The translations under genes and the position numbers were made by a program. This document shows, piece by piece, positions 22,832 to 34,238 of a DNA stretch of 64,000 nucleotides. Source of the stretch: Papilionanthe hookeriana x Papilionanthe teres (Eukaryota > Streptophyta > Magnoliopsida > Asparagales > Orchidaceae); assembly GCA_022702705.1 (NCBI GenBank), contig CM040431.1, positions 26,491,623 through 26,555,622 on the forward strand, written 5' to 3'. The notes beneath the pieces are model-generated. The model ran no database searches, had not been told where the DNA came from, and saw only the letters and a list, made by a program, of their open reading frames with translations. Positions within the stretch are counted from its first letter, which is position 1; each line of letters starts with the position of its first letter.

Positions 22832-23924
22832 CTAGATAAAGCATCGAAGATATGCCAACTTCCCTTGAAAGGATCGTAGTTGTTTCAAATTTTTTGGAGG
22901 AGGCATTTCTAAAAAAGCTTTAATCTTCTCCAGATCGATTTCAATCCTGCGATGTCGGACAAAAAATCCTAAGAATTTCCCAGAGGTGACGCTGAAGGCG
23001 CATTTTAAGGGATTCATCTTAAGATTAAATTGTCTTAGTCGCTCGAAAAAATAATTCTCAAATCATACAGGTGATCTTCTTTCAGTTTGCTTTTGATGAC
23101 CACATCATCCACGTAGCACTCGACTTGGTTGTGAATGAGAACATCAAAAATATTCGTCATCGCTCTTTGGTATGTGCTCCTGCGTTCTTTAGTCCGAATG
23201 GCATTACTGTGTAGCAATACACTCCGATCGGCATTCTGAATGCCGTGAGCTTTTCGTCATCTGGTGCCATCTTTATCTGGTTGTATCCTGATGATCCATC
23301 CTTGAAAGAGAAGATTTCATATGTTGAAGCAATGTCGATCATCAATTCTAGAATTGGTAGTGGGAATTTGTCCTTTGGACATGCTTTATTTAAATCTCTG
23401 AAGTCTGCGCAGATTCTGATCTGACCATTCTTCTTTCTGACTGGTACCATGTTGGCTAACCAAGTTGGGTATTATTCTTTACGGAAAAATTTAGCGTCTA
23501 TTAGCTTCTTAACTTCGGTTATTACTTGTTACTCAATTTCTAGACACATTCTTCTGGGAGCTTGTCTAACTGGAACCGCAGTGGGATCCACTCCTAATTT
23601 GTGAACTGCGACTTCTGGAGCTAATCCTGGCATTTCATCGTAACTCCAAGCAAAATAGTCCTTGAATTTCATTAGTAGCTTGATTATGTTTTCGGAGTCT
23701 TCTTTATTAAGTAAAGAGCTAACAAAGGTTGGCCTAGGCTCTTCGCTAGTACCTAAGTTAACTTCCATTAACTCGTCTATCATAGATTTGATTTCTTCTT
23801 CGAATTCTGGTGGAGCGTCTCTGATTGGTAGATCTTCGAGGTCTTCTGAAGCTTCCAAGCAGTCTTCATTAGCTTCGCAAGTGACAACCAAGCAAAATCC
23901 TGTATCATCAACTGATCCTACCAT
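22832..23924 (-). pseudogene. Reverse transcriptase of element H, broken into several frames
   Basis: This RNA-dependent DNA polymerase is read on the minus strand. An N-terminal block contains FAWSYDEMPGL (about 23620). It is followed by VPVRKKNGQIRICADFRDLN, DKFPLP, DGSSGYNQI, MPFGLKNAGA (23157-23450), the catalytic YVDDVVIKSK (23035-23217) and FLGFFVRHRRIEID (22832-23017). The YVDD box is intact. Frame changes occur near 23520, 23170 and 23040, and a stop follows at 23529. The conserved order and spacing leave no doubt about identity, but this copy cannot make a complete enzyme. Confidence 0.9.
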
Positions 23925-24689
23925 GCCAAATTCGAGACCATGTTTTGAATTGGGAGGCCGACCAGCATTATTCCATAATTTCTCAAAGTGTTGTGATCGG
24001 CCTTTTGTCCATTATCGAGGTAAGACACCACGTTAATTTAAATTTTGAACACAGGGAGATTACCACTCAAAAGGTAACTCCATTAATTCGGAAGAAGTAA
24101 CTTCTTCAAATTGTACATCTTTTTCATTATTGGAAGAAGAAGCACCACGGTAGAACTTGATTGGCTTAGTACCACCATACCCTCGATCTTATTATAATGG
24201 ATCGGGGTCAGGGTCATAGTATGTACATAATGGTTAATCTTCTCGTACATTGATTTGTATTCTTCATTCTTTTCATCTTCGAGAGAAATCTTGAACTGGG
24301 GTTTCTTTTGATTTATTGTCGCTGTTTCTTTCTTGATTTCTTCTTCTTCATCAGAGCTATTCTCCCAAATAATATCGATGACCGGTTTCTTCTGTCCAAC
24401 TGTTCCAACGTTTCTTCCACGTCCTCGTCCCCGGCCTTGATCTCGGGTGCGAGTTCTGGAGAAATCTTCGCCATCTCACCGTAAGGGAGTGGTGAGTAAC
24501 TGTTGGACTAGAACTTCAGTTTCTTCATCATCTCGAATCTCTTTTGCTTCATTTGGTATGGTATTTCTGGAAAAGATTGTTTTCTTCGGGGGCACGTAGT
24601 AGGCCACATCTTCATGAATTGCAATCTCGTGTACGGAGAATGGTTGCAAGTCACCTTTGATACACTGTTCTCCTCCTTCTTAATACTTT
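23925..24689 (-). other. Degenerate protease-RT spacer of element H
   Basis: Translated minus-strand fragments include an Arg/Gly stretch (RDQGRGRGRN), an acidic run (SSDEEEEIKKE) and KPQFKISLEDEKNEEYKSMYE. This is the kind of variable linker between protease and RT found in Tat elements. Several stops interrupt it. No catalytic motif is seen. Confidence 0.5.
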
Positions 24690-25078
24690 ATGCACTGGTG
24701 CAGAGACGACGGTACCATCCGGTTTTCATGGATCCATGGCCGACCCAGTAGAGCGTTGAATGATGTCTCAAAATCAGTTATGTGGAATTTTGCGGTTGTC
24801 TTTGCTAAATCACCGGTCTTCATTAGTAGTGTTATCGATCCAAGAGCTCTTTCTCATTTTTGATTGAAGCCTCTTAATAGCATTTTGTCTGCTTCAAGCT
24901 CGCGAGCATCAATTTCTAAATATGCTAGCGTCCGAAGATTCATTATGTTGATCTATGCCACCGAATTAACCAACACTTTGGAGAGCGTAAACTTTCCAAC
25001 ATTGACTGAAATGTATAACGGTCGGTAGTGATCTGTTGTTCCCAGTAACGGATCATTGTCCGTAAAGGTAACACCTCA
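24690..25078 (-). pseudogene. Aspartic protease of element H, active site lost
   Basis: The minus strand after TGA at 25076-25078 reads GVTFTDNDPLLGTTDHYRP, then LYISVNVGKFTLSKVLV, then NSVA and a stop where the family has a D-(N/S)-G-(S/A) active site. Downstream come INIMNLRTLAYL and FHITDFETSFNALLGRPWIH, the protease flap/LLGRPWIH signature of Tat-type elements. The catalytic Asp is replaced by Asn and followed by a stop, so this copy's protease is dead. Confidence 0.85.
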
Positions 25079-25799
25079 TTGTTCTCTTAACGAGCAAACC
25101 TCGTCGAAGGAATTACCGGCCATTTGGGCTAAACAAATCTCTGGATCAAGTAAAGCCTTGATCAGAGCCTTCCTCAACTCCTTTGACAGGATCAGAGCGT
25201 CGTATATGCTTAGTTTGGCTGGTAATTTCCTAAGATGGGCTAGCACGTTGTAGTCTACTTTGTTACCATGTTCCTCGGTTTCTTCCCAAATGGGGAATTC
25301 TTCTGCTGGGGTTGGCACTTCCTGAGCAACCACCTGCTTTCCTTTATCCTTTGGACCCATTCTCGGGGGGGGGGGGGGGGGTGGGGGTAGAACTTTTCCA
25401 CTTCTTAAATTTACTTCGGTTATTTCTTCGAATTTGGTGTTGAATCTGCGGTGTATCATCTTGAATTGGAACAACTGGCTCTTCTGAAGTTGCTTCGGTG
25501 TCTGATGGTTCTAATTCTGTCATGATCAGAGCCCCTCGGTATTCATAAATGGACTCGTTGCTTATCGAGCTTTCATAGCCTCCTTTGTGAACATCTTCGT
25601 CGTAGTCGTCGAGGTTGTGTATGATTTGAGAATCATTATTTGTATTGGAATCGAGATCCGGATTAAGCCGGTTGTCACTAGTTACGTAATCGTTAAAAAC
25701 AGTCAAAACGTAGCCAACGCCATAACCCTTATCATTATAAGATCCCGCCGGAGCGAGCAGATAATCATACAGAGTCAGGAGTTCGAGGGATTTCTCCCC
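25079..25799 (-). pseudogene. Acidic and proline-rich gag-protease linker of element H
   Basis: Continuing past the gag TAG (25800-25802), the same minus-strand frame encodes an acidic region (DYDEDVHKGGYESS, TELEPSDTEATSEEP). A second frame then gives FEEITEVNLRSGKV, a polyproline run and LAHLRKLPAKLSIYDALILS. The poly-C/poly-G tract at about 25365-25390 encodes the prolines; a further frame switch lies just upstream of it, near 25460. No enzymatic domain is seen. Confidence 0.7.
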
Positions 25800-27636
25800 C
25801 TAATCGGAAACAACCATCCTAGGATAAGCAGCCCCTAGTCTACCCTTCGGAGCCTCGGTCATCTTTTCTTTCACGATCTTCTCCTCCTTCTGGGGTGGTT
25901 CTTCAATCACAAGTGATAGTTCCAGCTCGACAGGTTTCAAACTCTGAGTTGAAGCGTGTACCGAAGCGGTCTGGATGTGATCCAAAATTTTTCTTGATGA
26001 GTTTGTCCAGACGGTACTCCATCCATCATCGATCGTGTATGGGTTTATCGGAACAATGGGATCCGTTGAAATAACATTGACGGAACCTCCTTTCTGGGGT
26101 TCCTTCATGTATTCCTTTGAGATCGTTATGTTCCCTTTCCGGAGATTGTCATCAAGCCAACTCTTGAAAGTGATGCAATCCTCTATCTTGTGTCCGAGCA
26201 TCTGGTGGTAAGGGCAATAGTTCGGATGATCTTTTTTACTGACTTCCTCCAGCTTTTTGGGCTCTTGCAGCTGAAAATCTGGTGTCTTCATTAAGTTGTG
26301 GAACATCTTCGCTACTGCTTCAGTTTTGAAAGGATATTCTATATTTAGAAGTTCTCTTAAGGTACGCGATGAACGAGGCGGTTGTTCATAATGCTGAGGC
26401 GACTGGTAGCTCGGACGAGGTTGCTGATAGCCTTGCTGAGGTTGTTGATAAGTCCGTTGTGGTGGTTGATAACTAGGCTGTGGCCGCTCTGACTGTATCT
26501 GAACCGGCTGCTTGCCCTTTTCTACTGTCGAGACGATTCTGGATTTCTTTTTGAATGTTTTCACAGGTTTCTGCTTATCGTTCTTGTCCAGGAAACTTAA
26601 CTGCTTTGCCTCTTCTTGCAAGCTCCCGGCCTTGCTAAGCAACTTCTTGAAAGTCTTGATTGTAAATCTTTTAAGGAGAAGTGCTATCGGGCCATGGATA
26701 CTTTTAAGTAGGATGTCGACTGCATGTTGTTGTTGAAGCTGTGGTTCACACTTCATGCTTAAGTTTCTCCATCAAAGTATGTAATCCACTAAAGTCTCGT
26801 TCGGCTTTTGTTGCTCCACCACTAGATCACCGATAGTGATGTGGTGCTGAACGAAGAGATTCTCTAGTTCTGAAAAGTTCTTTACTGAACCATTCGGCAA
26901 TTCCGCGTACCAGTCGAAGGCAATCCCTGATAAACTGCTGACGAACTGTCGGAAGAGTAGAGCATTGCTTCCACCGGCATTGCAGCAACTAGCACGAAAA
27001 TGTGTGACTTTTTGTCGGGGGTTTCCTGTTCCATCAAAAGTTTTAAACAGAGGTGGTACGAAGCCTTTCGGGTATTGAACTGCATCGAATTCTTCGGGGT
27101 AAGGTCTACCCATCTGAATAGATGCTCCACTCTTGGATTGTGCTAGGGCTTCTCGCACCTGCTGTTCTACCGTGCTCTTAATGTCCTTTTCTGGAATCAT
27201 GCTTTGTGCGGGATCTTTCTTTGGTTGTTCGTCTCCGTTGACGGATGTGATCTCTTTTCCTCCATCAGCAATATGGATAATTTACGGGGGTGTCTCTTTC
27301 GAGGTTGTACCCGACTGCGGAGAGTGGCTAAGGCGGTGGAGAGTGGCTAAGGCAGCAGCCCATCTCTTCCATCCTCTTTGCCATCTGGGAAATTGTGTCA
27401 TCTCTTTCCCGAAGTTGTGCCCTCATCACTTCCGATTCATCTCTTTCCGCAGCTGCCGGAGCACCTTGTGAAGCTGATGATGCTCGCATCTCAACCATGT
27501 TGATCTCGGCATACTCCTCATCCATGAACTCTGATGAGTCAACTTCATCTCCTAGTTCTTCTTCTCTTTCTTTTGCTAACCGTCGGATGTGGGTCCTTAA
27601 CTTGTCCATGGCATCCTCTAATGGCCTCTTCCGCAC
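25800..27636 (-). pseudogene. Gag of element H (capsid and CHHC zinc knuckle), one stop and one frameshift
   Basis: This structural polyprotein packages the element RNA. An N-terminal coiled-coil-like part (27328-27636; MDKLRTHIRRLAKEREEE, then ERDDTISQMAKRMEEM) is followed, in another frame, by the capsid domain (26772-27200): FDGTGNPRQKVTHF, AFDWYAELPNGSV and FSELENLFVQHH, the Retrotrans_gag pattern. TGA at 26772-26774 is in frame, and the protein continues with WRNLSMKC. It goes on through a Gln/Pro/Tyr-rich stretch to the nucleocapsid knuckle CPYHQMLGHKIEDC (CX2HX4HX4C), typical of Tat/Ogre. TGA at the expected Arg in the RWRNLS motif suggests CGA-to-TGA decay. The frame ends with TAG at 25800-25802. 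Confidence 0.9.
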
Positions 27637-27698
27637 GGTCCCGCAGTAGCACTTTCTTCTAATTCAAGTCTCCTGACGAGACTTTTCTTCTCATGACA

Positions 27699-28723
27699 TT
27701 ATTTTGGTCTTAGCTCACTAGTAGTAGGTCGCCATACCATCCTTCTTGCAGCTGGAAGCCTAGGACCAGATGATCTGTCGGCTATATACTGGAAGGTGGT
27801 ATCCTCCCTAATTTGTAGGCCTGATACAACAACAGGAGAACTGGCTTTTATTTTCTTCTTTGGTTTCTCTGTGGCCGCAAGAGGCTCTATTTGCGGTCCG
27901 AGGCGGGATTTAGCTGGCACCTGTCTTATCCTTCTTAAGATTTCTGACACAGGGCATCTTTCTTTCTTTGCCAATCTTTCTATCACAGCTTGCAGCCGAG
28001 TCAATGGCGTAGTCTTATCCCTTTTCCTCTTGTAATTGTTGTAGTAAGCAGGTCGGGGTAATGCAGCGGCGATCCTACGGACATTCTCTTCATATAATGC
28101 GGCAAAGAGAGGGTGAAACCTGCTCCCTTCCAACAGAGGTATATACTCAGGCAGTTCTTCTCTTTCCTCAGAAAATTTTTCTAGAAAAGCAACTTCAGCA
28201 GCTTTGGCTTTCTCAATCCTGGCAATCTTTCTGCTTATATTTCTCCTTTGAGTCTGAGTTAGGGTTGCAACTCTTAAACTGGACCCAATCTCAAAAACAG
28301 ATGGTATTGTAGCAAAATCTGTACCCTCCACGGTGACAGGCTCATCACAGACTTGGATTTCCTTCCCCTTCGGCTTGGCGAAGTCGGGGTAGGTGCGGAG
28401 ATGACTAGACCGGTGGGGGTAGAGACAACAGTCCTCCTACGAACAAGTAGTACTCCTTTCGACCGAAATCCTTTGCGAGGGAGGGAATTCTTGAGTCTAT
28501 TTCGGGTTGAACTCAATCACGGGTTTCTCAGTTTCTGACACTTTGTCCATTAGTTTGAAGAGAGTGACGTCAGCGAACTTGACATCTGTGTTGCCGAATC
28601 CTTGTCCGAAACGGATGATCCCTTTGTCAGGCAGCTCATCCTTGTAAACGACGAAGTCCATTCCATTGGTGAAGGAGAAGATTAGCTTTGGGGCAGTGAT
28701 TTTCTGCAGGGCAGATTTCGCAT
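27699..28723 (-). pseudogene. ORF1 upstream of gag in element H (shares a module with the AlkB ORF)
   Basis: Tat/Ogre elements often carry an ORF of unknown role before gag. Here the N-terminal part (from about 28723) reads KLIFSFTNGMDFVVYKDE and stops at TAG (28497-28499). Two frame changes later, a 210-codon frame (27699-28331) follows, with SLRVATLTQTQRRNISRKI at residues 19-37, a helical Glu/Ala stretch, YKRKRDK, and a basic tail with KPKKKIKA. The FTNG start and the ATLTQTQRRN box correspond, in order and spacing, to LNFRNG and ATLSATQRRN in the first half of the AlkB ORF. The strongly basic composition suggests nucleic-acid binding or nuclear targeting. That is inference; no known domain was identified. 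Confidence 0.65.
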
Positions 28724-29216
28724 GTCAGTCCCGAATTATGCTTCTTTTCTTCGTAGAGTTTAGGACGAAAAAGAAAGAGTCTGGAACACATTTTTGTTTA
28801 TCTTAGTGTATTTTTGACTTTTAAAAGAGATTGTTTATTAGGAGGTTCGTTTGTTAGAAACAAAACGATTAAAGGAAAGAAATGGTTATAAAAAAGGTAA
28901 AGGGCTCGATTTAGAATTGGAAAGGAAGAGAAAGTCTTATGCAAGACTTCTCGACTCGAAGGACCGCTCCTAAATTAACACCTATTGGGGGTGCACCCCA
29001 CCTCAGAAAAGAGGCAAAAGGATCTCGGAACCTCTCCATTTAGGGGTGTCTAAACAGTGGCTCCTAAATCCGAGAGGAGTTGGCTATACTCGTTCAAGAC
29101 AGAAATGAACGGTGTATCCTAACGGAAGAATGGTAGTTTTGGTCCACTAGGGATATGGACTCACTACCGATTTATTAAAGCAAAACCATCTAATCAAAAA
29201 TAGAGAGAGGAACTAG
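28724..29216 (-). other. 5' leader of element H between PBS and ORF1
   Basis: About 490 bp of mixed composition without a credible frame. It would contain packaging and leader signals. It includes a C/T-rich stretch on the plus strand near 28980-29060. Nothing further is identifiable. Confidence 0.5.
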
Positions 29217-29234
29217 TCCCCAGCTGAGTCGTCA
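29217..29234 (-). other. Primer-binding site of element H
   Basis: On the minus strand, TGACGACTCAGCTGGGGA lies five bases downstream of the LTR end (GCCGACA, then ACCTC). With one change (TGA for TGG at the start) it would pair with a tRNA 3' end of the form CAGCTGAGTCGCCA. This resembles the tRNA-Arg-type primer reported for Ogre/Tat elements. The mismatch may be decay. Confidence 0.65.
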
Positions 29235-31524
29235 GAGGTTGTCGGCATATTTTTAGGTTATGTTGTACTTTGAAAAGGAGGTCGCCTACAGAAGTTGTCG
29301 GCAAATTTTTAATTTAATTTAAATATATAATTTGAAAAGTAGTATTTGATTTTTTTAAAATAATTTTAAGTTTAAAAATTTTAAGATATGGAATCAAACC
29401 GATCTCACATCCCGAATAGTTTATATAAACGAGCATCGCACCACAAACCGAGTATCTATCCCGAAGAATAGACACACTGCTTGATAATGGGGCTCAATTA
29501 AATAAACTAGAAGATTTGTGACATCCTTTTGGTCTGCGAACCAATTTTATAAGCCGACAAATTCACATGTTTAATATAAAGAAATTAAATAGGGTTTATA
29601 TTACCTGGGTTCTTAAAGTTCCATATAAGGGCAAGCCCCTATAGTTAATTACATCTTATTAGACGGAAATCATTTAAGAAAACTCTCGATAATGATTAGT
29701 AGTTCTGCTTTCAAGAATTTCAAAGTTTAAGGTTTCAAAGGATTGAATTTTGGGATTCCAATAGGGAATGGATCAAGTTTGGAACAATTTATTTTAAGAG
29801 TCCAAAGAAAGAGAAGTAGGAGAAGCTGAGGATCCAAGAAGAATCTTGGCAACTTCTAAAACTATCCTATTGTTTGGCTTCAATTTGGGAGTTTGTTTAA
29901 TGTTTCAATCTTGCCAATTTTAATTAATTAGGACTTATATTTGTATGATAAAATCACACAAACAGCCTCGAAGATGTGAGGGTTTATTTCGTACCGAACG
30001 ACTACCTCATAGTCCTAAGAATGGTTAGGGCTTAATTTGTATAGCATGATTATACAAATGCCTAACGAAGAGTTGAGGATTTATGTTGCACTAGGCAAAC
30101 TACCTCGAAATCGTATGGCTTGGTTATTTAAGTCTAAGAAAGTTTTGCTGAAGTAGATCCGAGTTTTGCTGATGACGATGGTCGAGCTGTCCACCATGCT
30201 CCAAGCTCCTTGTTGTTGCAGAGTTTTAGTTTTAGAAGTTATAAATCAGGAGATGAGGGAAGTGTTTTGGTTTAGAGAAAATTTTGAAATCTAAGTGTTT
30301 TTTAATATTTTAATTAAAACAAATCTTAAAGTTGTTTAAACAGAACCGATTAAGATCCCACGGTTCCGTCATTCCAGCACCGTTATTTTCATCGAATTCA
30401 CTTAGTCCAGATGAATTTGCTAAACTCAACTGAATGAGTTCCACACTTTCATTTAGACTGTGGGAAATCCCGTTAGCAACACGTGGGTTACATCATCCGA
30501 GGTATTCCCGATCATTCGACGAGACGTTTTAATTTAGTTGTAATTGTAGTTTTGTTGTTCTGTTTGTGATTAAATTTTGAGTTGTTTTATATTTTGGAAT
30601 GTTGTGGCGGTAAATTTTATCTTGCAATGACTTTTAATTTAGTTTTGGTTTCAATTCAGGGGCTATCCTAAAGGTTTTAGTTTTCATGCAACAGTCTTAT
30701 TTATCATGCAAGAATGCAAGAAAAAGTAAAGCGCAATGCATGTAAGTAAATTTCAACAAAGTAAATTGCAATAAAATAAAATCGTACCTCGAGGGTCTTC
30801 CCGTCATCCCAAGCTGCACTTAAAACACATGTTAAGGCATTTAAACATATTTTGCAAGAAATACCTAGGTAAAGCTAAGGGAAAGGGTTTTGGTTGTGTA
30901 CCAAATTCCTAATCATATAATTAGTCATTTCCTATGACGTCTAGGTTGTTGGTTTGATTTAAGGATGATTTTCTTCATCAAAGAACAATTAGATCCATTT
31001 GTTCTTCTAAAACATCCCGTCATATTGAGGAAGTGTTTAGGACGAGTCCTAAACATCTTTTCAAGACTTCTGGATCATTTTGAGTCCAAGTAAATTTAGT
31101 TGCACATATGAATTAATCATCCAGGAGTTTACTTAAACTTTGTCTCTTGCTCAGTGAACTTGGGTATTTGATTACCTGATGAATGAAGTGACATTTCACT
31201 TAATACTCTATTTAAGAGTTATAATAATTAAAGTCTTTAAGGGCAAGTTGGTTATCGAGAATTTTAATCATCCTTAATTAAAAGTTTGAGTTAATGATTT
31301 AAAGTGATTTAATTTAATTATGAGGTTTTAATTAATATTTTTTTAAGTTTGGAATAGTATTCAAATTATTTTAGATTTAATTTAAATCTTTACACTTTCA
31401 ATTATCTTAGTATTTCAGATTGATATTCATGTTTTAAATTTACTTAGATAGAAAGAGGTATTGAAATTATTGATATATTTTGATTTAACTCTTAATGATT
31501 TCATTTAGGTTTGTTGTTAAATGA

Positions 31525-31670
31525 TTTTAATTTAATTTAATTTAATTCGATTTGATTTTAATTTAATTGAAATTTAATTTTATTTAATTTTATTTAATTT
31601 TAATTTAATTTTAATTTTAATTTAATTTTAATTTAATTTTAATTTTAATTTTAGTTTTAATTTTAGTTTT
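31525..31670. repeat. AATTT simple-sequence array in LTR C
   Basis: Equivalent of the arrays at 7155-7455 and 11190-11340, with AATTT, AATTTTATTT and TTTTAATTTTAG variants. Confidence 0.8.
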
Positions 31671-33425
31671 AATTATTAATTTGGATTATTATCTTAATTT
31701 TTAATTAAGAACTAAATATTGTTAAAGTGATTTATTTAGGGATTTTTTAAAAATTAAATAATAAATATCCTCTTAATAATATCCCTATTTTAATAATCCA
31801 AATTTAAATATATTCTTTCCAAAATTTAAATCATTTAATTAATTAAAGTTTCATTTTGATATATTCAAAGTGTTTAATGTATTTCTACCCCTAAATCTCC
31901 CTAAATTTCAATCATCCAAGAGAAAGTTAAAATCAAATATTTCACCCTCCATTTTGATTAAACCTAAAGTTTTAATTAAGGGTTAAAATTTTTAATTACC
32001 TTTATGCCCTTTTAGGTTTATTTATTTCATAACTCACTAGATTGAGTTCAAATGAATTTGGAATTTTTGTGTCACCTCACTCACATGTCAATTAAGACAT
32101 TAGAGGAGAAAATGTGATTTTTCTGAATTTAATTTATTTATATAATTATTTTTAGTAGAAAATAGGGGTTTTCAAAGAAAATTCAACAACATGACCAAGG
32201 AAAGGTTTCTGTCCTTAAGAAAATTATAGGATATTCCTAATAACTAGAGGACCACGTGAACCAATTTTTGTGATTTTTTAATTATATTTTATTTATTATA
32301 ATTATTTTTAGTTTTAGAGTATTAAGTAATTATAAAATAAAATTAAAGTTGAAAAATGGATTTTATATTTTTCTTAAATCTCTCTGACCTCAAGGAGTTC
32401 AGAAAAATAAATTTTATAATTTTATAATTCTCTTTGATTTATTAGAACTATTTTAGTGAAAAAGGTTAAAAACTTATTTTTTTAATATTAAAAATTACAT
32501 TAAGACTTTAAAATTCAATATCTTATCCTAGGGACTTAGAAAAAATATTTGGTTTGTTCCTAAGTGATTAGGAGTCAAAATGTGACATTTTTATGATTTT
32601 TAATATTTTTGTTATTTTTATTATTTTTTTAATTATTAAAATATTAAAATATTGTGAAAAATCAACTTTTTTAGAACATTTCAATTTTAATTTTCTTGAA
32701 CTCTCCTGATATCAGAGAAGCTCCAAAATCATTTTTTGTGAATTTTTTAAAAGTATTTTTGGAGTTATGAATTTTTAAAGTTTCATTTTGCTTATGAGGC
32801 TTAATCAATCCATTTGGTGGGGTTAATCAAGTCCAATTGATTTCAAAATTTTATATAAAGTTCCTCTAACCCTAAAGAGTAATGCAGAATTGTTTTCAAG
32901 TTAATTTGATTTGTGGATAAACCTAATTAAATCAAATTCAAATTTAGGGGTTTAGGCCAATTAAGGTTATTATGAATGAATTAACTCAAAATATATTTTT
33001 CATAGGGTCCTCTTGTCCTAAGGAACATCACCAAATTTTCTTAGAATTTATTTTACAACATGCTAATTATTGGAATTAAAATGCCTAAAACAGTGACATG
33101 AACTTAAAAATTCAATAACTTTTCCCAGGATGGCCTCTGACCTTGAAAAATTCAGGGAATGTTCCCAAGATCAGAGGCTTCAAAAGCCCTATGGTCTCAT
33201 GCCATGGTGAATTGTCTATGCAATGGAGAATCAAAATGTTGGAAACAGTAAACAAATTATTAAAAATAAAATACTCATCCAATTAACTTGGTTTCTTTTC
33301 CACATTATTTTCCTCTGTTCACTGAGCAAGAGGATATTTTTATTTTATTTTTGTGAATTTTCTATGTAAAGATATGAATTTTTGAAGTTCAAGGAATCTA
33401 AATAATTCAAAAATACCCTAATTTC

Positions 33426-33641
33426 CTACTTATCCACGCGGCGCCGCGTCCACCTCGGCAGCTCCGAAAGTCCACGCGTCGCGTTGTGATTCGGCGCCGC
33501 CATCTGACTCAGCTCTCCAGGGGCCCGCGGTTCACGTACCATTTTGCCGTCCGACTTGATCTCGACCGTCCGCTCGATACACGCGTGATCCAATGGCTCC
33601 TGGTCATCGTCTACGACTGGTGTGCACCCGTGACCGTCCAC
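33426..33641 (-). other. GC-rich block with conserved 71-codon open frame (copy C)
   Basis: Same length and endpoints as 5310-5525, again starting at GTG and ending in RRRVDK and a stop. Shared strings are DGHGCTPV, CIERT, MVREP and TRRRVDK. About 30 percent of codons differ in sense from copy A, yet no stop has entered. See copies A and B for the caution about GC content. Confidence 0.5.
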
Positions 33642-34230
33642 ACTAAAACCCTAAGATCTCAATCTATTCTCAATGGATTTTCGTGTTCTTATGCTCTATG
33701 GATTCGTATTGAAGAGACGAGCACATCCATATAGTTTACAGGCTATGAAATTAACCCAAACAAAATGGAGAATTACTGGAAGCTCAGGAGGAAGAATGAG
33801 TTCATACCTTAGCTCAGAGAAGTGAAGCTTCGATCTGAGAGTTGTGTCACCTTCGATTGAGTCCAAGAAAGCTCCAGATGAAGTCTCTGGCTTTTAGGAA
33901 TTTTCTAGGTATGAAAGTGACCAAGGCCTATCACAAAGCTTGGAGGTTGGAAACAATGGCCGGCCTGCTGAGGGGGCTTTTACTGGGGAACTTCTCCTTT
34001 CGGTCTGGTGAAGGTGTAGGATCAATCAATTTGGAGATTGGCTCACTGTGGTGAAGTGTCCTGTTTTTTGGGTGGATTTTCAACTCAGAAATTGAGCTCA
34101 CAGAGAGGATTTTAGGGCTGGATTTCAGTAGGGATCAAGTTCTATATGTCTGGGGAGGAGTCTGGAATAAATTTGGTAGAGTTTTGGTAAGGTTTGGTTC
34201 AATTCCTTTTTTTGCCGAGAGGGTGGTGGG

Positions 34231-34238
34231 TTTAAATA
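34231..34238 (-). promoter_or_regulatory. Putative TATA box of LTR C
   Basis: TATTTAAA on the minus strand, conserved with LTRs A and B. As the 5' LTR box it would be the promoter for the genomic RNA of H. Confidence 0.5.

Noticed and set aside
25360..25385. Long poly-G run as a G-quadruplex regulatory element
   Set aside because: It encodes the polyproline stretch of the gag-protease linker; run length may also be affected by sequencing or assembly error.
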